NCBI RefSeq assembly: GCF_002884975.1
Contig: NZ_PJKB01000001.1
Coordinates: 704,595 to 768,594, forward strand
Reading direction: 5' to 3'
From: Akkermansia muciniphila
GTDB taxonomy: Bacteria > Verrucomicrobiota > Verrucomicrobiia > Verrucomicrobiales > Akkermansiaceae
DNA: 64,000 bases
Numbering within the stretch: the first letter of the stretch is position 1; every line of letters starts with the position of its first letter. The notes under the pieces were generated by a model. It was not told the origin of the DNA. It made no database searches and saw only the letters and a list, made by a program, of their open reading frames with translations. Positions 8,510-16,979 of the stretch are shown here, piece by piece. The position numbers and the translations under genes are program-made.

Positions 8510-9442
8510 ATGAAACCCTACTACACCCTGGCCGATCTTCTGGATGAAGAACATCCGTTTGATGCCGGAGAACCCGTTCCCGCCAGACTGGCCGTGATCG
8601 GCTTCCCCATCTCCCATTCCAAATCCCCCGCCATGCAGCAGGCCGCGCTGGATGCCGCGGGCATCCGTGCGCGCTACATCCGCATCCAGGCTTCTCCGGA
8701 AGAGTTCGCGGACGTGGTGCGCCTGCTCCGTGAGAAGGGATTCACCGGCGCCAACGTAACGGTGCCCCACAAGCAGGCGGCGTGTTCCCTGTGCGACGAT
8801 ACGGATGCCCTTTCCCGCGCCACAGGCTCCGTCAATACGCTCGTCTTTCAGAAAGACGGCTCCGTTTCCGGCTTCAATACGGACGGCCCGGGCTTTGCGC
8901 GCGCCATCCGGGAGGAATTCTCTGTGGACCTGCGCGATCTGAAGGTTGTTCTATTGGGCGCCTGCGGCGGAGCCGGACTGGCCCTGGCGTACACCTGCGC
9001 CATGCAGCACTGCGAGCGTCTGACACTGGCCGGAAGATCGGAAGAAAAGCTCCAGTCCCTGAAGGACAGGCTGAATTCCTTCTTTATTGACGAACACAGG
9101 CTGGAAGGCGCTTCCGACCGCCTGGCGGCCCACCTGAACAACACGCCGCGCTTCAACGCCGCCGTGGCGGAAGCGGACCTGATTGTGAACGCTACTTCCC
9201 TGGGCCTGAAGCCCACGGACCCGTCCCCCGTGCCGCCGGCCCTGCTCTCCGCCCACCACCTGGTGTATGATTTACAGACGCATGACGACACGTTCCAGAT
9301 GGAAGCCCGCTTCCAGGGAGCCAGGGTCTCCAACGGCCTTTCCATGCTGGTTCACCAGGGAGCCCTGTCCTTTGAACGCTGGTTCGGCATCAAGCCGGAC
9401 ATCTCCGCCATGCGCCAAGCCCTGGAACAAAAGCATGCCTGA
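8510..9442 (+). CDS. aroE: Shikimate dehydrogenase
   Basis: 310 residues from the ATG at 8510; the frame is open to 8444 but the extra part is not family-like. It reduces 3-dehydroshikimate with NADPH in the chorismate pathway. It shows the substrate motif GFPISHSKSP (31-40), NVTVPHK with catalytic Lys88, SVNT near 108, NTDG with catalytic Asp125, the glycine-rich nucleotide loop GACGGAG (150-156), and NATSLGL. It is slightly longer than E. coli AroE because of an N-terminal extension and an insert after the nucleotide loop. The stop overlaps the start of mutY by 8 bases, so the two are translationally linked. Confidence 0.88.
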   Translation: MKPYYTLADLLDEEHPFDAGEPVPARLAVIGFPISHSKSPAMQQAALDAAGIRARYIRIQASPEEFADVVRLLREKGFTGANVTVPHKQAACSLCDDTDALSRATGSVNTLVFQKDGSVSGFNTDGPGFARAIREEFSVDLRDLKVVLLGACGGAGLALAYTCAMQHCERLTLAGRSEEKLQSLKDRLNSFFIDEHRLEGASDRLAAHLNNTPRFNAAVAEADLIVNATSLGLKPTDPSPVPPALLSAHHLVYDLQTHDDTFQMEARFQGARVSNGLSMLVHQGALSFERWFGIKPDISAMRQALEQKHA

Positions 9443-10460
9443 CTCCGCTCCAGATTTTGACCTCCGGGCGTTCCAGAAGGCGCTGGTGGAGTGGTTCCGG
9501 CGGGAGGGGAAGGATTACCCGTGGCGCCGGACCACGGACCCGTGGCACATCCTGGTTTCCGAGCTGATGCTCCAGCAGACCACCATTCCCACCGTTCTGG
9601 GAAGGTATGAACGGTGGATGCGCCAGTTTCCCACTCCGGGGCATCTGGCCGCCGTGGACGAACAGACGGCCCTGCGCTCCTGGGAGGGGCTGGGGTATTA
9701 CCGCCGCGTGCGTTCCCTCCAGGCCATCGCCAGGGAGATTGTCCACGAATTCGGCGGAGAGTTCCCGGACAACCCGGAAGGGCTGAAACGCCTGCCGGGC
9801 ATCGGCCCGTATACGTCGGGGGCTCTTCTTTCCTTCGCCTTCAACAAGGCGGCCCCCATCGTGGACGCCAACGTGGCGCGCGTACTGGCCCGCATTGACA
9901 ATTATTCCGTGCCCGTGGATTCCACGGAAGGCCTGAAGTACCTGTGGACCCGGGCGGAAAGCCTGGTGGACCCGGAACATGCCCGTGAATTCAATTCCGC
10001 CATCATGGAGCTGGGGCAGACCTATTGCAGGATCAGCGCGCCGGACTGCCTGCTGTGCCCCGTCCGCTCCTTCTGCTCCGCGGAACAGCCGGAAACGCTC
10101 CCCGTCAAGAATCCCAAACCGGAAATCACGCGGGTGGAGCACCACGACATTCTGTACCTCCGCAGCAAGTCCATCCTGCTGGCAAAATGCCCGGAAGGAA
10201 AACGCCACGCCGGGATGTACCGCTTCCCCCAGCGGGAGGATGACCATACCCTTTCCCTGCCCCATGTGCTGAAACAGACCTACAGCGTCACCCGCTACAA
10301 GGTAACCCGCTACATCCACCATGTGACGGAATCCCCGGCCTTTCAGGAAGGGGAGGAACTGGTCCCCCTGGACAAGGTGCACGAGCTGCCCATGGCCTCC
10401 CCGGACCGCAAGGCCCTGAATTCCCCCATTCTAGGCAAATTGCTGGACCAAATCAGATGA
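9435..10460 (+). CDS. mutY: A/G-specific adenine DNA glycosylase
   Basis: 341 residues, started at the ATG inside the end of aroE. It removes adenine mispaired with 8-oxoguanine. The N-terminal HhH-GPD domain shows SELMLQQTT with catalytic Glu43, the helix-hairpin-helix LPGIGPYTSGA (120-130) and catalytic Asp144 in IVDANVARV. The iron-sulfur loop has four cysteines at about 198, 205, 208 and 214 (CX6CX2CX5C), binding [4Fe-4S]. The C-terminal 8-oxoG recognition domain is present. The stop codon overlaps the aat start (ATGA), making aroE-mutY-aat one compact operon. Confidence 0.93.
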   Translation: MPDSAPDFDLRAFQKALVEWFRREGKDYPWRRTTDPWHILVSELMLQQTTIPTVLGRYERWMRQFPTPGHLAAVDEQTALRSWEGLGYYRRVRSLQAIAREIVHEFGGEFPDNPEGLKRLPGIGPYTSGALLSFAFNKAAPIVDANVARVLARIDNYSVPVDSTEGLKYLWTRAESLVDPEHAREFNSAIMELGQTYCRISAPDCLLCPVRSFCSAEQPETLPVKNPKPEITRVEHHDILYLRSKSILLAKCPEGKRHAGMYRFPQREDDHTLSLPHVLKQTYSVTRYKVTRYIHHVTESPAFQEGEELVPLDKVHELPMASPDRKALNSPILGKLLDQIR

Positions 10461-11035
10461 CTCCTGAACTGACACCGGAACTGGTTCTTTCCGCCTACTG
10501 CCAGGGGTGTTTTCCCATGGCGGATCCGGAAACGGGGGAAATCTCCTTCTATGAACCGGACCCCCGCGCCCTGATTCCTCTGGATGACCGCTTCCACCTT
10601 CCGCACGGACTCAAGCGGATTCTGAAAAAGAAACCTTTTGAAATACGAATGGACGCCGCCTTTCCGGAGGTGGTCCATGCCTGCGCCCGGACGGACGAAC
10701 CGGAGGAACAATGGATAGACGGGCAGATTGAGGAGGTGTATGGCAGGCTTCACGAGATGGGCTTTGCCCACAGCGTGGAATGCTGGGATGAGGAAGGATT
10801 GCAGGGGGGACTTTACGGGGTTTCCCTGGGGAAGGCGTTCTTCGGGGAGAGCATGTTTCACCGGAAAACGGACGCCAGCAAGATTGCGCTGGTGGCCCTG
10901 GTGCAGTACCTGCGTGCGCACCAGTTCCTTTTTCTGGATACGCAGTGGACTACGCCGCATTTGCTGAAATTCGGCACGTACGAGGTTCCGGCGGGGGAAT
11001 ACCGGAAGCTGCTGAAGAGGGCGCTGGAGGGGTGA
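10457..11035 (+). CDS. aat: Leucyl/phenylalanyl-tRNA--protein transferase
   Basis: 192 residues. It adds Leu or Phe from aminoacyl-tRNA to N-terminal Arg/Lys of proteins, marking them for ClpS-ClpAP (N-degron pathway). It has the family motifs YCQGCFPMAD, the active-site stretch HSVECWDEEGLQGGLYGVSLG, AFFGESMF, and LDTQWTTPHL near the C-terminus. It is slightly shorter than E. coli Aat (about 234), lacking part of the N-terminal domain. It is the last gene of the aroE-mutY-aat run, starting within the mutY stop. Confidence 0.93.
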   Translation: MTPELTPELVLSAYCQGCFPMADPETGEISFYEPDPRALIPLDDRFHLPHGLKRILKKKPFEIRMDAAFPEVVHACARTDEPEEQWIDGQIEEVYGRLHEMGFAHSVECWDEEGLQGGLYGVSLGKAFFGESMFHRKTDASKIALVALVQYLRAHQFLFLDTQWTTPHLLKFGTYEVPAGEYRKLLKRALEG

Positions 11036-11060
11036 GGAAGTTTGGTATTTTATTATTTTA

Positions 11061-11108
11061 ATGGACAAAATGGGAATAAATGGACAGGATGAACTCCATG
11101 GACGGAAT
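11061..11108 (+). repeat. Left array of 9-bp phased ATGGACNNN repeats
   Basis: ATGGAC-like units begin at 11061, 11080, 11089 (ATGAAC) and 11098; the last three are spaced exactly 9 bases. They run into the beginning of the four-helix-bundle gene and encode its first residues MDRMNSMDGM. The array is the inverted counterpart of the one at 11690-11722 on the other side of the gene. Confidence 0.7.
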
Positions 11109-11670
11109 GTCTCATGGATTTATTCCCAAGCATGGAGGATACAGGAATCTGGTGGTGTACCGGATTGCGGAGATCATTTATGATTTCACCTTCCGGTTCT
11201 GCAATAAATACGTGAAAAACCAAGGACGGACTTATGACCAGATGGTTCAGGCAGCCCGTTCCGGCATGCAGAATATCGCGGAAGGGAGCGTGGATTCAGG
11301 AGTCAGCAAAGCGTCTGAATTGAAACTGACGGGAATCGCCAAGGGAAGCCTTCAGGAACTAAAGGAAGACTACCTTTCCTATCTGCGCCAGCGGGGACTG
11401 GAACAGTGGGAAAATAACAGCCTTTACGCGCAAGAGCTGATCAGGGCCAGGTTTCCTTCCGCACAGGAAGTTATCCGGTGGGTGGGCAAGCACAGGAATT
11501 TCCGCCCGGACCATTTTGGGGCAAATACAGCCGTTATCCTCATTAACGTAGCCCTTGGCCTGCTTGCTAAATTGATTCAAGCCCAGGAAAAGGATTTCAT
11601 GCAGAACGGCGGCATCCGTGAACGCATGACCCGCGCACGCATGGAGCAGCGCAAATACCGGGGCAAATAA
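11080..11670 (+). CDS. Four-helix-bundle suffix-domain protein
   Basis: 196 residues. It resembles the four-helix-bundle protein group related to the proteins encoded in 23S rRNA intervening sequences and, more distantly, to the Avd accessory protein of diversity-generating retroelements. Recognisable parts are YRNLVVYRIAEIIYDFTFRF, the core MVQAARSGMQNIAEGS, and ELKEDYLSYLRQRGL. It ends in a longer tail (NAAVILINVALGLL-like helix and a basic end) typical of the suffix-domain variant. No reverse transcriptase or rRNA is nearby. The first ten codons are built from the 9-bp repeat array, and a matching inverted array follows the gene. The true start could therefore be later, for example the ATG at 11107. 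Function is unknown. Confidence 0.7.
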   Translation: MDRMNSMDGMSHGFIPKHGGYRNLVVYRIAEIIYDFTFRFCNKYVKNQGRTYDQMVQAARSGMQNIAEGSVDSGVSKASELKLTGIAKGSLQELKEDYLSYLRQRGLEQWENNSLYAQELIRARFPSAQEVIRWVGKHRNFRPDHFGANTAVILINVALGLLAKLIQAQEKDFMQNGGIRERMTRARMEQRKYRGK

Positions 11671-11689
11671 TCTTCTTATTTAATATTTG

Positions 11690-11722
11690 GTCCACTCCGT
11701 CCATCAAGTCCCTTTAGTCCAT
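11690..11722 (+). repeat. Right array of 9-bp phased GTCCATNNN repeats
   Basis: GTCCAC, GTCCAT, GTCCCT and GTCCAT begin at 11690, 11699, 11708 and 11717, exactly 9 bases apart. They are inverted relative to the left array at 11061-11108, so the four-helix-bundle gene is bracketed by inverted arrays. Confidence 0.7.
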
Positions 11723-11739
11723 CCCTCCCCCGTCTCCAC

Positions 11740-11772
11740 AAAAAAGCCCGTGGTTCCGGAGAACCACGGGCT
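11740..11772 (-). terminator. Rho-independent terminator of ppdK
   Basis: On the minus strand GCCCGTGGTTC pairs with GAACCACGGGC around a four-base loop and is followed by six T's, 27 bases after the ppdK stop. Confidence 0.85.
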
Positions 11773-11798
11773 GTCTATTAACCCTTAACAAAAAAGGC

Positions 11799-14543
11799 TT
11801 ACGCCTGTTCCAGAGCTGCCTGGGCGGCGGCCAGACGGGCGGTCGGGACGCGGTAGGGGGAGCAGCTCACGTAGGTCAGGCCCAGCGTGTTGCAGAACTT
11901 GACGGAGGCGGGGTCGCCGCCGTGTTCACCGCAGATGCCCAGCTTGATGTCCGGACGGGTGGAGCGGCCGAGTTCCACGGCAATCTTCATCAGCTTGCCG
12001 ACGCCAGCCTGGTCAATGGAGGCGAAGACGTTCTTCTTGATGATTTCCAGTTCCTGGTACTGCGGCAGGAAGGAGCCGGAGTCGTCGCGGCTCATGCCCA
12101 GGCCCGTCTGGGTCAGGTCATTGGTGCCGAAGGAGAAGAACTGGGCGGTTTCCGCGATTTCGTCAGCCGTGACAGCGGCGCGCGGGATTTCAATCATGGT
12201 GCCTACGAGGTAGTCCACCTTGGCGCCCTTTTCTTCAAATACCTGCTTGGCCACCTTGTCAATGATGGCTTTCTGGATGTCCAGCTCTTTCTTGAAGGCA
12301 ACCAGGGGAACCATGATTTCAGGCACCACGGAGAAGCCTTCTTCCTGGGAGACTTCCACAGCGGCTTCAAAGATGGCGCGGGCCTGCATTTCCGTGATTT
12401 CCGGGTAGGCGATGCCAAGGCGGCAGCCGCGGTGGCCGAGCATCGGGTTGAACTCATGGAGCTCAGCCACGCGGCGCATGATGACTTCCACGGGCATGCC
12501 GATCTTCTGGGCCAGGTCAAGCTGCTGTTCCTTCGTCTGGGGAAGGAATTCGTGCAGGGGGGGGTCCAGCAGGCGGATGGTGCCCGGCAGGCCCTTGAGC
12601 GCCTTGAAGATGCCCTTGAAGTCGCCCTTCTGGTAGGGAAGGAGCTTGGAGACGGCGGCCACGCGGTCGCTCTTCTTGGTGGAGAGGATCATTTCACGGA
12701 CGAAGTCGATGCGGTCCCCTTCAAAGAACATGTGCTCCGTGCGGCAGAGGCCGATACCCGTGGCGCCAAAGGCGAGGGCGGCTTCCGTCTGCGAGGGGGA
12801 GTCCGCGTTGGTGCGGACCTTCATCTTCGTGCAGTCGTCGCACCACTGCATGAGCCTGGCGAAGTTCTGGTAGGTGCGGCTGTCTTCCGGCTTCATGGTC
12901 TTGGAGATCAGAACCTGGATGATTTCAGAGGGGGAGGTTTCCACCTTGCCGGCGTACACCAGGCCGCTCGTTCCGTCGATGGACATGTAGTCGCCTTCAT
13001 TGAAGGTCATGCCTCCAACGGTGACGGTGCGGGTGTTGTAGTCCACGATGACTTCATCAGCGCCGCAGACGCAGACCTTGCCCATCTGGCGGGCGACGAG
13101 GGCCGCGTGGGAGGAAACGCCGCCGCGGGCGGTCAGGATGCCTTCAGCGGCAATCATGCCGCGCAGGTCTTCCGGAGAGGTTTCCAGACGAACCAGAAGC
13201 ACTTTTTCACCGTTGTCCGCAGCTTCCACGCAGCGTTCCGCGTTCAGGTAGATGCGGCCGGTGGCGGCGCCGGGGCCGGCGGGAAGGCCGCGGGTGAGCA
13301 TCTTGGCCTGCTTGATGGCTTCACGGTCAAAGATGGGGGTCAGCAGCTGGTCCACCTGGTCCGCGGGGATGCGGCGCACGGCGGTTTTCCAGTCGATCAG
13401 GCCCTGCTCCACCATTTCACAGGCGATGCGGAAGGCTGCTACGCCGGTGCGCTTGCCGTTGCGGGTCTGGAGCATGTACACGGTGCGGTCCTGAATGGTG
13501 AATTCAAAGTCCTGCATGTCGTGGAAGTGGTTTTCCAGCACTTCGCGGATGCGCATCAGTTCATTGAAGGCGGCGGGCATCACGTCGTGAAGGGCCGCTA
13601 CGGGAGCGGGCGTACGCACGCCGGCCACCACGTCTTCACCCTGGGCGTTCATCAGGAATTCACCGTAGAATTCGTTTTCGCCGGAGGCGGGGTTGCGGGT
13701 GAACGCCACGCCGGAACCGGATTCTTCACCCGTATTGCCGAACACCATGGCCTGCACGTTGACGGCGGTGCCCCATTCGGACGGGATGCCGTATTTCTGG
13801 CGGTAAACGATGGCGCGGTCATTGTTCCAGGAACCGAACACGGCGCCGATGGCGCCCTGAAGCTGTTCCCAGGGGCATTCCGGGAATTCATGGCCGGTAC
13901 GTTCCAGCACCAGCGCCTTGAAGCGGGAGACCAGTTCCTTCAGGTCGTCCGCGGAGAGCTTGGTGTCTTCCACATCCGGGCTGCCGTAGCGTTCTTCCTT
14001 GATGGCGGCGATGGCGGCTTCAAAGGGTTCGTGGTCTTCATCCGGGTTTTTCTGCACGCCCAGCACCACATCGCCGTACATCTGGACGAAGCGGCGGTAG
14101 CAGTCCCATGCGAAGCGGGGGTTGCCCGTGGCCTTTACCATGGCTTCCACGGATTTTTCATTCAGGCCGAGGTTCAGAATCGTGTCCATCATGCCGGGCA
14201 TGGATTCGCGGGCGCCGGAACGCACGGCCACCAGCATGGGCATGGCTTCCGTATCGCCGAACTTGCGGCCCAGGATCTGTTCCATCCTGGCGACGCCTTC
14301 CTTGATCTGCGCGTCAAGCTGGGCGGGATAGGTGCATTCGTGATCGTAGTAGTAAGTGCAGACCTCCGTGGTAATGGTGAATCCGGGAGGGACAGGAAGG
14401 CCGATTCGGGCCATTTCCGCAAGGTTGGCGCCCTTGCCGCCCAGAAGATTTTTCATGCTGCCATTGCCGTCGGCGGACCCTCCGCCGAAGGAATAGACGA
14501 ATTTGTCAGTAGATGCGCTGCATGCGCAGGAATTGGTGGACAT
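11799..14543 (-). CDS. ppdK: Pyruvate, phosphate dikinase
   Basis: 914 residues from the ATG at 14543. It interconverts pyruvate + ATP + Pi and phosphoenolpyruvate + AMP + PPi, linking glycolysis and PEP-dependent steps in anaerobes. The N-terminal ATP-grasp part shows [10 protein letters not shown] and [19 protein letters not shown]. The swivelling domain has the phosphohistidine motif [18 protein letters not shown]. The C-terminal PEP/pyruvate barrel ends in [19 protein letters not shown] with the catalytic cysteine. The residue two before the catalytic His is Ser rather than the Thr typical of PpdK. An earlier in-frame ATG at 14579 is less likely because a promoter -10 box lies 7 bases upstream of 14543. 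Confidence 0.95.
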   Translation of the reverse strand: MSTNSCACSASTDKFVYSFGGGSADGNGSMKNLLGGKGANLAEMARIGLPVPPGFTITTEVCTYYYDHECTYPAQLDAQIKEGVARMEQILGRKFGDTEAMPMLVAVRSGARESMPGMMDTILNLGLNEKSVEAMVKATGNPRFAWDCYRRFVQMYGDVVLGVQKNPDEDHEPFEAAIAAIKEERYGSPDVEDTKLSADDLKELVSRFKALVLERTGHEFPECPWEQLQGAIGAVFGSWNNDRAIVYRQKYGIPSEWGTAVNVQAMVFGNTGEESGSGVAFTRNPASGENEFYGEFLMNAQGEDVVAGVRTPAPVAALHDVMPAAFNELMRIREVLENHFHDMQDFEFTIQDRTVYMLQTRNGKRTGVAAFRIACEMVEQGLIDWKTAVRRIPADQVDQLLTPIFDREAIKQAKMLTRGLPAGPGAATGRIYLNAERCVEAADNGEKVLLVRLETSPEDLRGMIAAEGILTARGGVSSHAALVARQMGKVCVCGADEVIVDYNTRTVTVGGMTFNEGDYMSIDGTSGLVYAGKVETSPSEIIQVLISKTMKPEDSRTYQNFARLMQWCDDCTKMKVRTNADSPSQTEAALAFGATGIGLCRTEHMFFEGDRIDFVREMILSTKKSDRVAAVSKLLPYQKGDFKGIFKALKGLPGTIRLLDPPLHEFLPQTKEQQLDLAQKIGMPVEVIMRRVAELHEFNPMLGHRGCRLGIAYPEITEMQARAIFEAAVEVSQEEGFSVVPEIMVPLVAFKKELDIQKAIIDKVAKQVFEEKGAKVDYLVGTMIEIPRAAVTADEIAETAQFFSFGTNDLTQTGLGMSRDDSGSFLPQYQELEIIKKNVFASIDQAGVGKLMKIAVELGRSTRPDIKLGICGEHGGDPASVKFCNTLGLTYVSCSPYRVPTARLAAAQAALEQA

Positions 14544-14550
14544 ATCGATT

Positions 14551-14579
14551 ATTGTAGTCGAATTAATGATTCTGCCCAA
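14551..14579 (-). promoter_or_regulatory. ppdK promoter, probably leaderless
   Basis: On the minus strand TTGGGC (14574-14579), a 17-base spacer and TACAAT (14551-14556) lie upstream of the ATG at 14543, with only 7 bases between the -10 box and the ATG. Transcription would begin at or next to the start codon. No Shine-Dalgarno sequence is present, which agrees with a leaderless mRNA. Confidence 0.5.
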
Positions 14580-14757
14580 ACATCAACCACAGGAGCCAAC
14601 AAAAGACCCGATAGCGAGTTAGGGTCGAGTAAGGATGCCCGCCGCCCCTCGCTTTGTCAACTCGAAATTGTAAGGAAAACGGAAATGTTTTCTATGGTTT
14701 TTAGGGAAAAATACCTTCCGCTTTTTCTCCCCGCCTCCGTGCTCCCGGCTCCATTTT

Positions 14758-15210
14758 TCAAAGCGATTCCCGGAAGGAGGAATCCGGCTCGTAATAAAGG
14801 ATATCCACCGGACATTCCACATAAATGGTGCCGCCCGTCCAACGGAGTAATGGAAGAATGATCCCCGGGATTCTATAATTCCGGGTGCGGGCTACCGTCA
14901 TTTTACCCTTGATCCGTACATTGGGAGGTTCCGAATTATACCTTATCTCCTTTTGTTTCCTTGCCACCCGGTCCACGCTCCACGAACCCAAAAAATAGTA
15001 AGATACATCCGTGGAAAAAACCAGAATATTGGAACTGAGGTTACTATACCCGGCCTTGCGGCAGGCTTCCTCCCCTGCCCTCTGCAATTCTTGCGAGGCG
15101 GTGGAAGAAAAAACGTTTGGAACGCCTTTTATGTTCACAGGGCTTTCCTGGGTAATGGAGCAGGAGGAAAGAACCAGCAGGCAGCTTCCCGCCAGAAGGA
15201 TAGGTTTCAT
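14758..15210 (-). CDS. Small lipoprotein of unknown function
   Basis: 150 residues from the ATG at 15210, giving MKPILLAGSCLLVLSSC with a lipobox LSSC (cysteine near 17). The frame is open to 15288, but that adds a non-signal N-terminus. The mature part has no family I recognise. It includes AGEEACRKAGYSNLSSNILV, a basic central segment and IYVECPVDILYYEP, which suggests a compact beta-containing domain. It lies between ppdK and pgi with gaps of about 200 bases on each side, so it is probably its own transcript. Confidence 0.65.
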   Translation of the reverse strand: MKPILLAGSCLLVLSSCSITQESPVNIKGVPNVFSSTASQELQRAGEEACRKAGYSNLSSNILVFSTDVSYYFLGSWSVDRVARKQKEIRYNSEPPNVRIKGKMTVARTRNYRIPGIILPLLRWTGGTIYVECPVDILYYEPDSSFRESL

Positions 15211-15363
15211 GATCTTGAGAGAGAATATTAAATTAACCCGAGTTTTCCGGAACGGATAAATTGTCCGCCTGAAGATGGGGGTCTTCAAAACAGCTTTAAG
15301 GATTCACAAAGACGCCAGCAGCGGCGGCAGGCTTCACAGGGGCGTTTCCTTGTAAATGAAAAG

Positions 15364-15392
15364 CGGACGCTTATCAACCAGATAAGCGTCCG
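15364..15392 (-). terminator. Hairpin after pgi
   Basis: CGGACGCTTAT pairs with ATAAGCGTCCG around a seven-base loop, 24 bases past the pgi stop. On the minus strand it is followed by CTTTTC, a short T tract. Confidence 0.65.
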
Positions 15393-15416
15393 TGGGAAGG
15401 AATATGTTTTTTATTT

Positions 15417-16955
15417 TTACGCCTTGCAGAAGGTGTCTTCATCCGCGCAGGAGGACTGGACCCACTTGACGGAGGAATCACTGGAGGCGATGTGCACCAG
15501 GCAGTGGTACACGGCTTCCTGGTCCGCATCCAGCCGGGCAGCCACCTGGGCGGCGGTTTCCGGGGTGGAGCCAAGGGCCGCCCTTACCTTGCCCAGCAGG
15601 GCCAGGAAGGTGCCCGCGGCCTTTTTGCCGGCTTCCACGCCGGGCTGGTGGTAGGCGTTGATGTTTACCAGGGAGGCATAGAAGGAGACGGCGCGCTCAA
15701 ACAGGGCGACCAGCATGCCGAGCGTCTTGGCGTTCACTTCCGGGATGGAGATGGTGATGGAGGAACGGCCGGATTCCGCCAGAGCCTGGCGGGTGCCGCG
15801 CAGGAAGCCCTGGAGGAAGTCTCCGCAGGTGGCGCCCGCTTCCACTTCCACCGCATCCGCGGAACATTCCCGCACTTCAATGAAGGTGGCGAAGAAGTTG
15901 TTCACGCCGTCGCGGAGCTGCTGCACATAGGCGTGCTGGTCCGTGGAACCCTTGTTGCCATATACGGAGATGCCCTGGCAGACTTCAATGCCGTCCAGGT
16001 CCAGCCTTTTGCCGAGGGATTCCATAATGAGCTGCTGAAGGTATTTGGAGAAGAGCACCAGGGCATCCTTGTAAGGAAGAACCACCATGTCCTTTTCCCC
16101 CTTGCCGTTGGTGGCCTTGTACCAGGCCAGCGCCAGCTTCATGGAGGCGTTGCATTTCACGCAGTCCCGGCGGGTCTTTTCATCCATCAGGCGCGCTCCT
16201 TCCAACAGTTCATCCACGTCCACGCCCTGAAGTACGGCAGGAACCAGGCCCACTACGGACATGACGGACGTGCGGCCGCCCACCCAGTCTTCCATCGGGA
16301 AGCGCTTGAGCCAGCCTTCCGTTTCAGCCGTCTTGTCCAGTTTGGAGCCTACGCCCGTGACGGCAACAGCCTGGGGCGCGAATTCCACGCCGTTTTTCTT
16401 GAAGAAGTCCTGGGCCACCAGCATGCCGTTGCGGGTTTCCGGCGTGCCGCCGGACTTGGAGATGACGACGACGAGCGTTTCTTCCAGCGGCAGGGTTTCC
16501 AGCACCTTGTACATGCCGTCCGGGTCCGTGTTGTCCAGGAAGAACATATCCAGCCCGGCGGCCGGGATGGCATCTGCCACCAGTTCCGGGCCAAGAGCGG
16601 AACCGCCGATGCCGATGACAAGGGCGGCGGAGTACTGTTCCGCGCCGGGAGGTGTGATTTTGCCTTCCAAAATGTCCCGGCCAAAGGCCTTGACGTCCGC
16701 CAGAGGAGCGTCAATGGCGGCTTTCAGTTCCGGCGTGGGAGCCAGTGCGGAGTTGCGCAGCCAGTAGTGGCCCACCATGCGTTTTTCATCCGGGTTGGCA
16801 ATGGCGCCGGATTCCAGCGCCTTCATGTCGGCGAACGCCCTGTCTATCCGCCCCTGCATGGAGGACAGGAAGGCGTCATCCAGCGGGAGTTTGGAGAAGT
16901 CAAGGGAGATGCCCAGTTCAGGGTAGCGAACGAGTTGTTGTGCGTATAGGCTCAT
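15417..16955 (-). CDS. pgi: Glucose-6-phosphate isomerase
   Basis: 512 residues. It interconverts glucose-6-phosphate and fructose-6-phosphate in the cytoplasm. It shows the SIS-domain substrate motif VIGIGGSALGPELV, DNTDPDGM, the phosphate-binding SKSGGTPETRNGM, the signature VGGRTSVMSVVGLVP, and the QGISVYGNKGSTDQHAYVQQL region with the catalytic residues. It is shorter than the 550-residue E. coli form. It starts 25 bases after the stop of the upstream Sel1-repeat gene on the same strand, so co-transcription is possible. Confidence 0.93.
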   Translation of the reverse strand: MSLYAQQLVRYPELGISLDFSKLPLDDAFLSSMQGRIDRAFADMKALESGAIANPDEKRMVGHYWLRNSALAPTPELKAAIDAPLADVKAFGRDILEGKITPPGAEQYSAALVIGIGGSALGPELVADAIPAAGLDMFFLDNTDPDGMYKVLETLPLEETLVVVISKSGGTPETRNGMLVAQDFFKKNGVEFAPQAVAVTGVGSKLDKTAETEGWLKRFPMEDWVGGRTSVMSVVGLVPAVLQGVDVDELLEGARLMDEKTRRDCVKCNASMKLALAWYKATNGKGEKDMVVLPYKDALVLFSKYLQQLIMESLGKRLDLDGIEVCQGISVYGNKGSTDQHAYVQQLRDGVNNFFATFIEVRECSADAVEVEAGATCGDFLQGFLRGTRQALAESGRSSITISIPEVNAKTLGMLVALFERAVSFYASLVNINAYHQPGVEAGKKAAGTFLALLGKVRAALGSTPETAAQVAARLDADQEAVYHCLVHIASSDSSVKWVQSSCADEDTFCKA

Positions 16956-16979
16956 GATAGTAATGGATTGGAAAAAGAG

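Noticed and set aside
11061..11722. CRISPR array
   Set aside because: The units are 9 bases with 3-base variable parts and are inverted between the two sides; there are no spacers or cas genes.
11922..14861. 979-codon open frame on the plus strand
   Set aside because: It lies entirely opposite ppdK; its residues (many His, Gly and Val) are the reverse-strand shadow of GC-rich codons, and ppdK is unmistakable.
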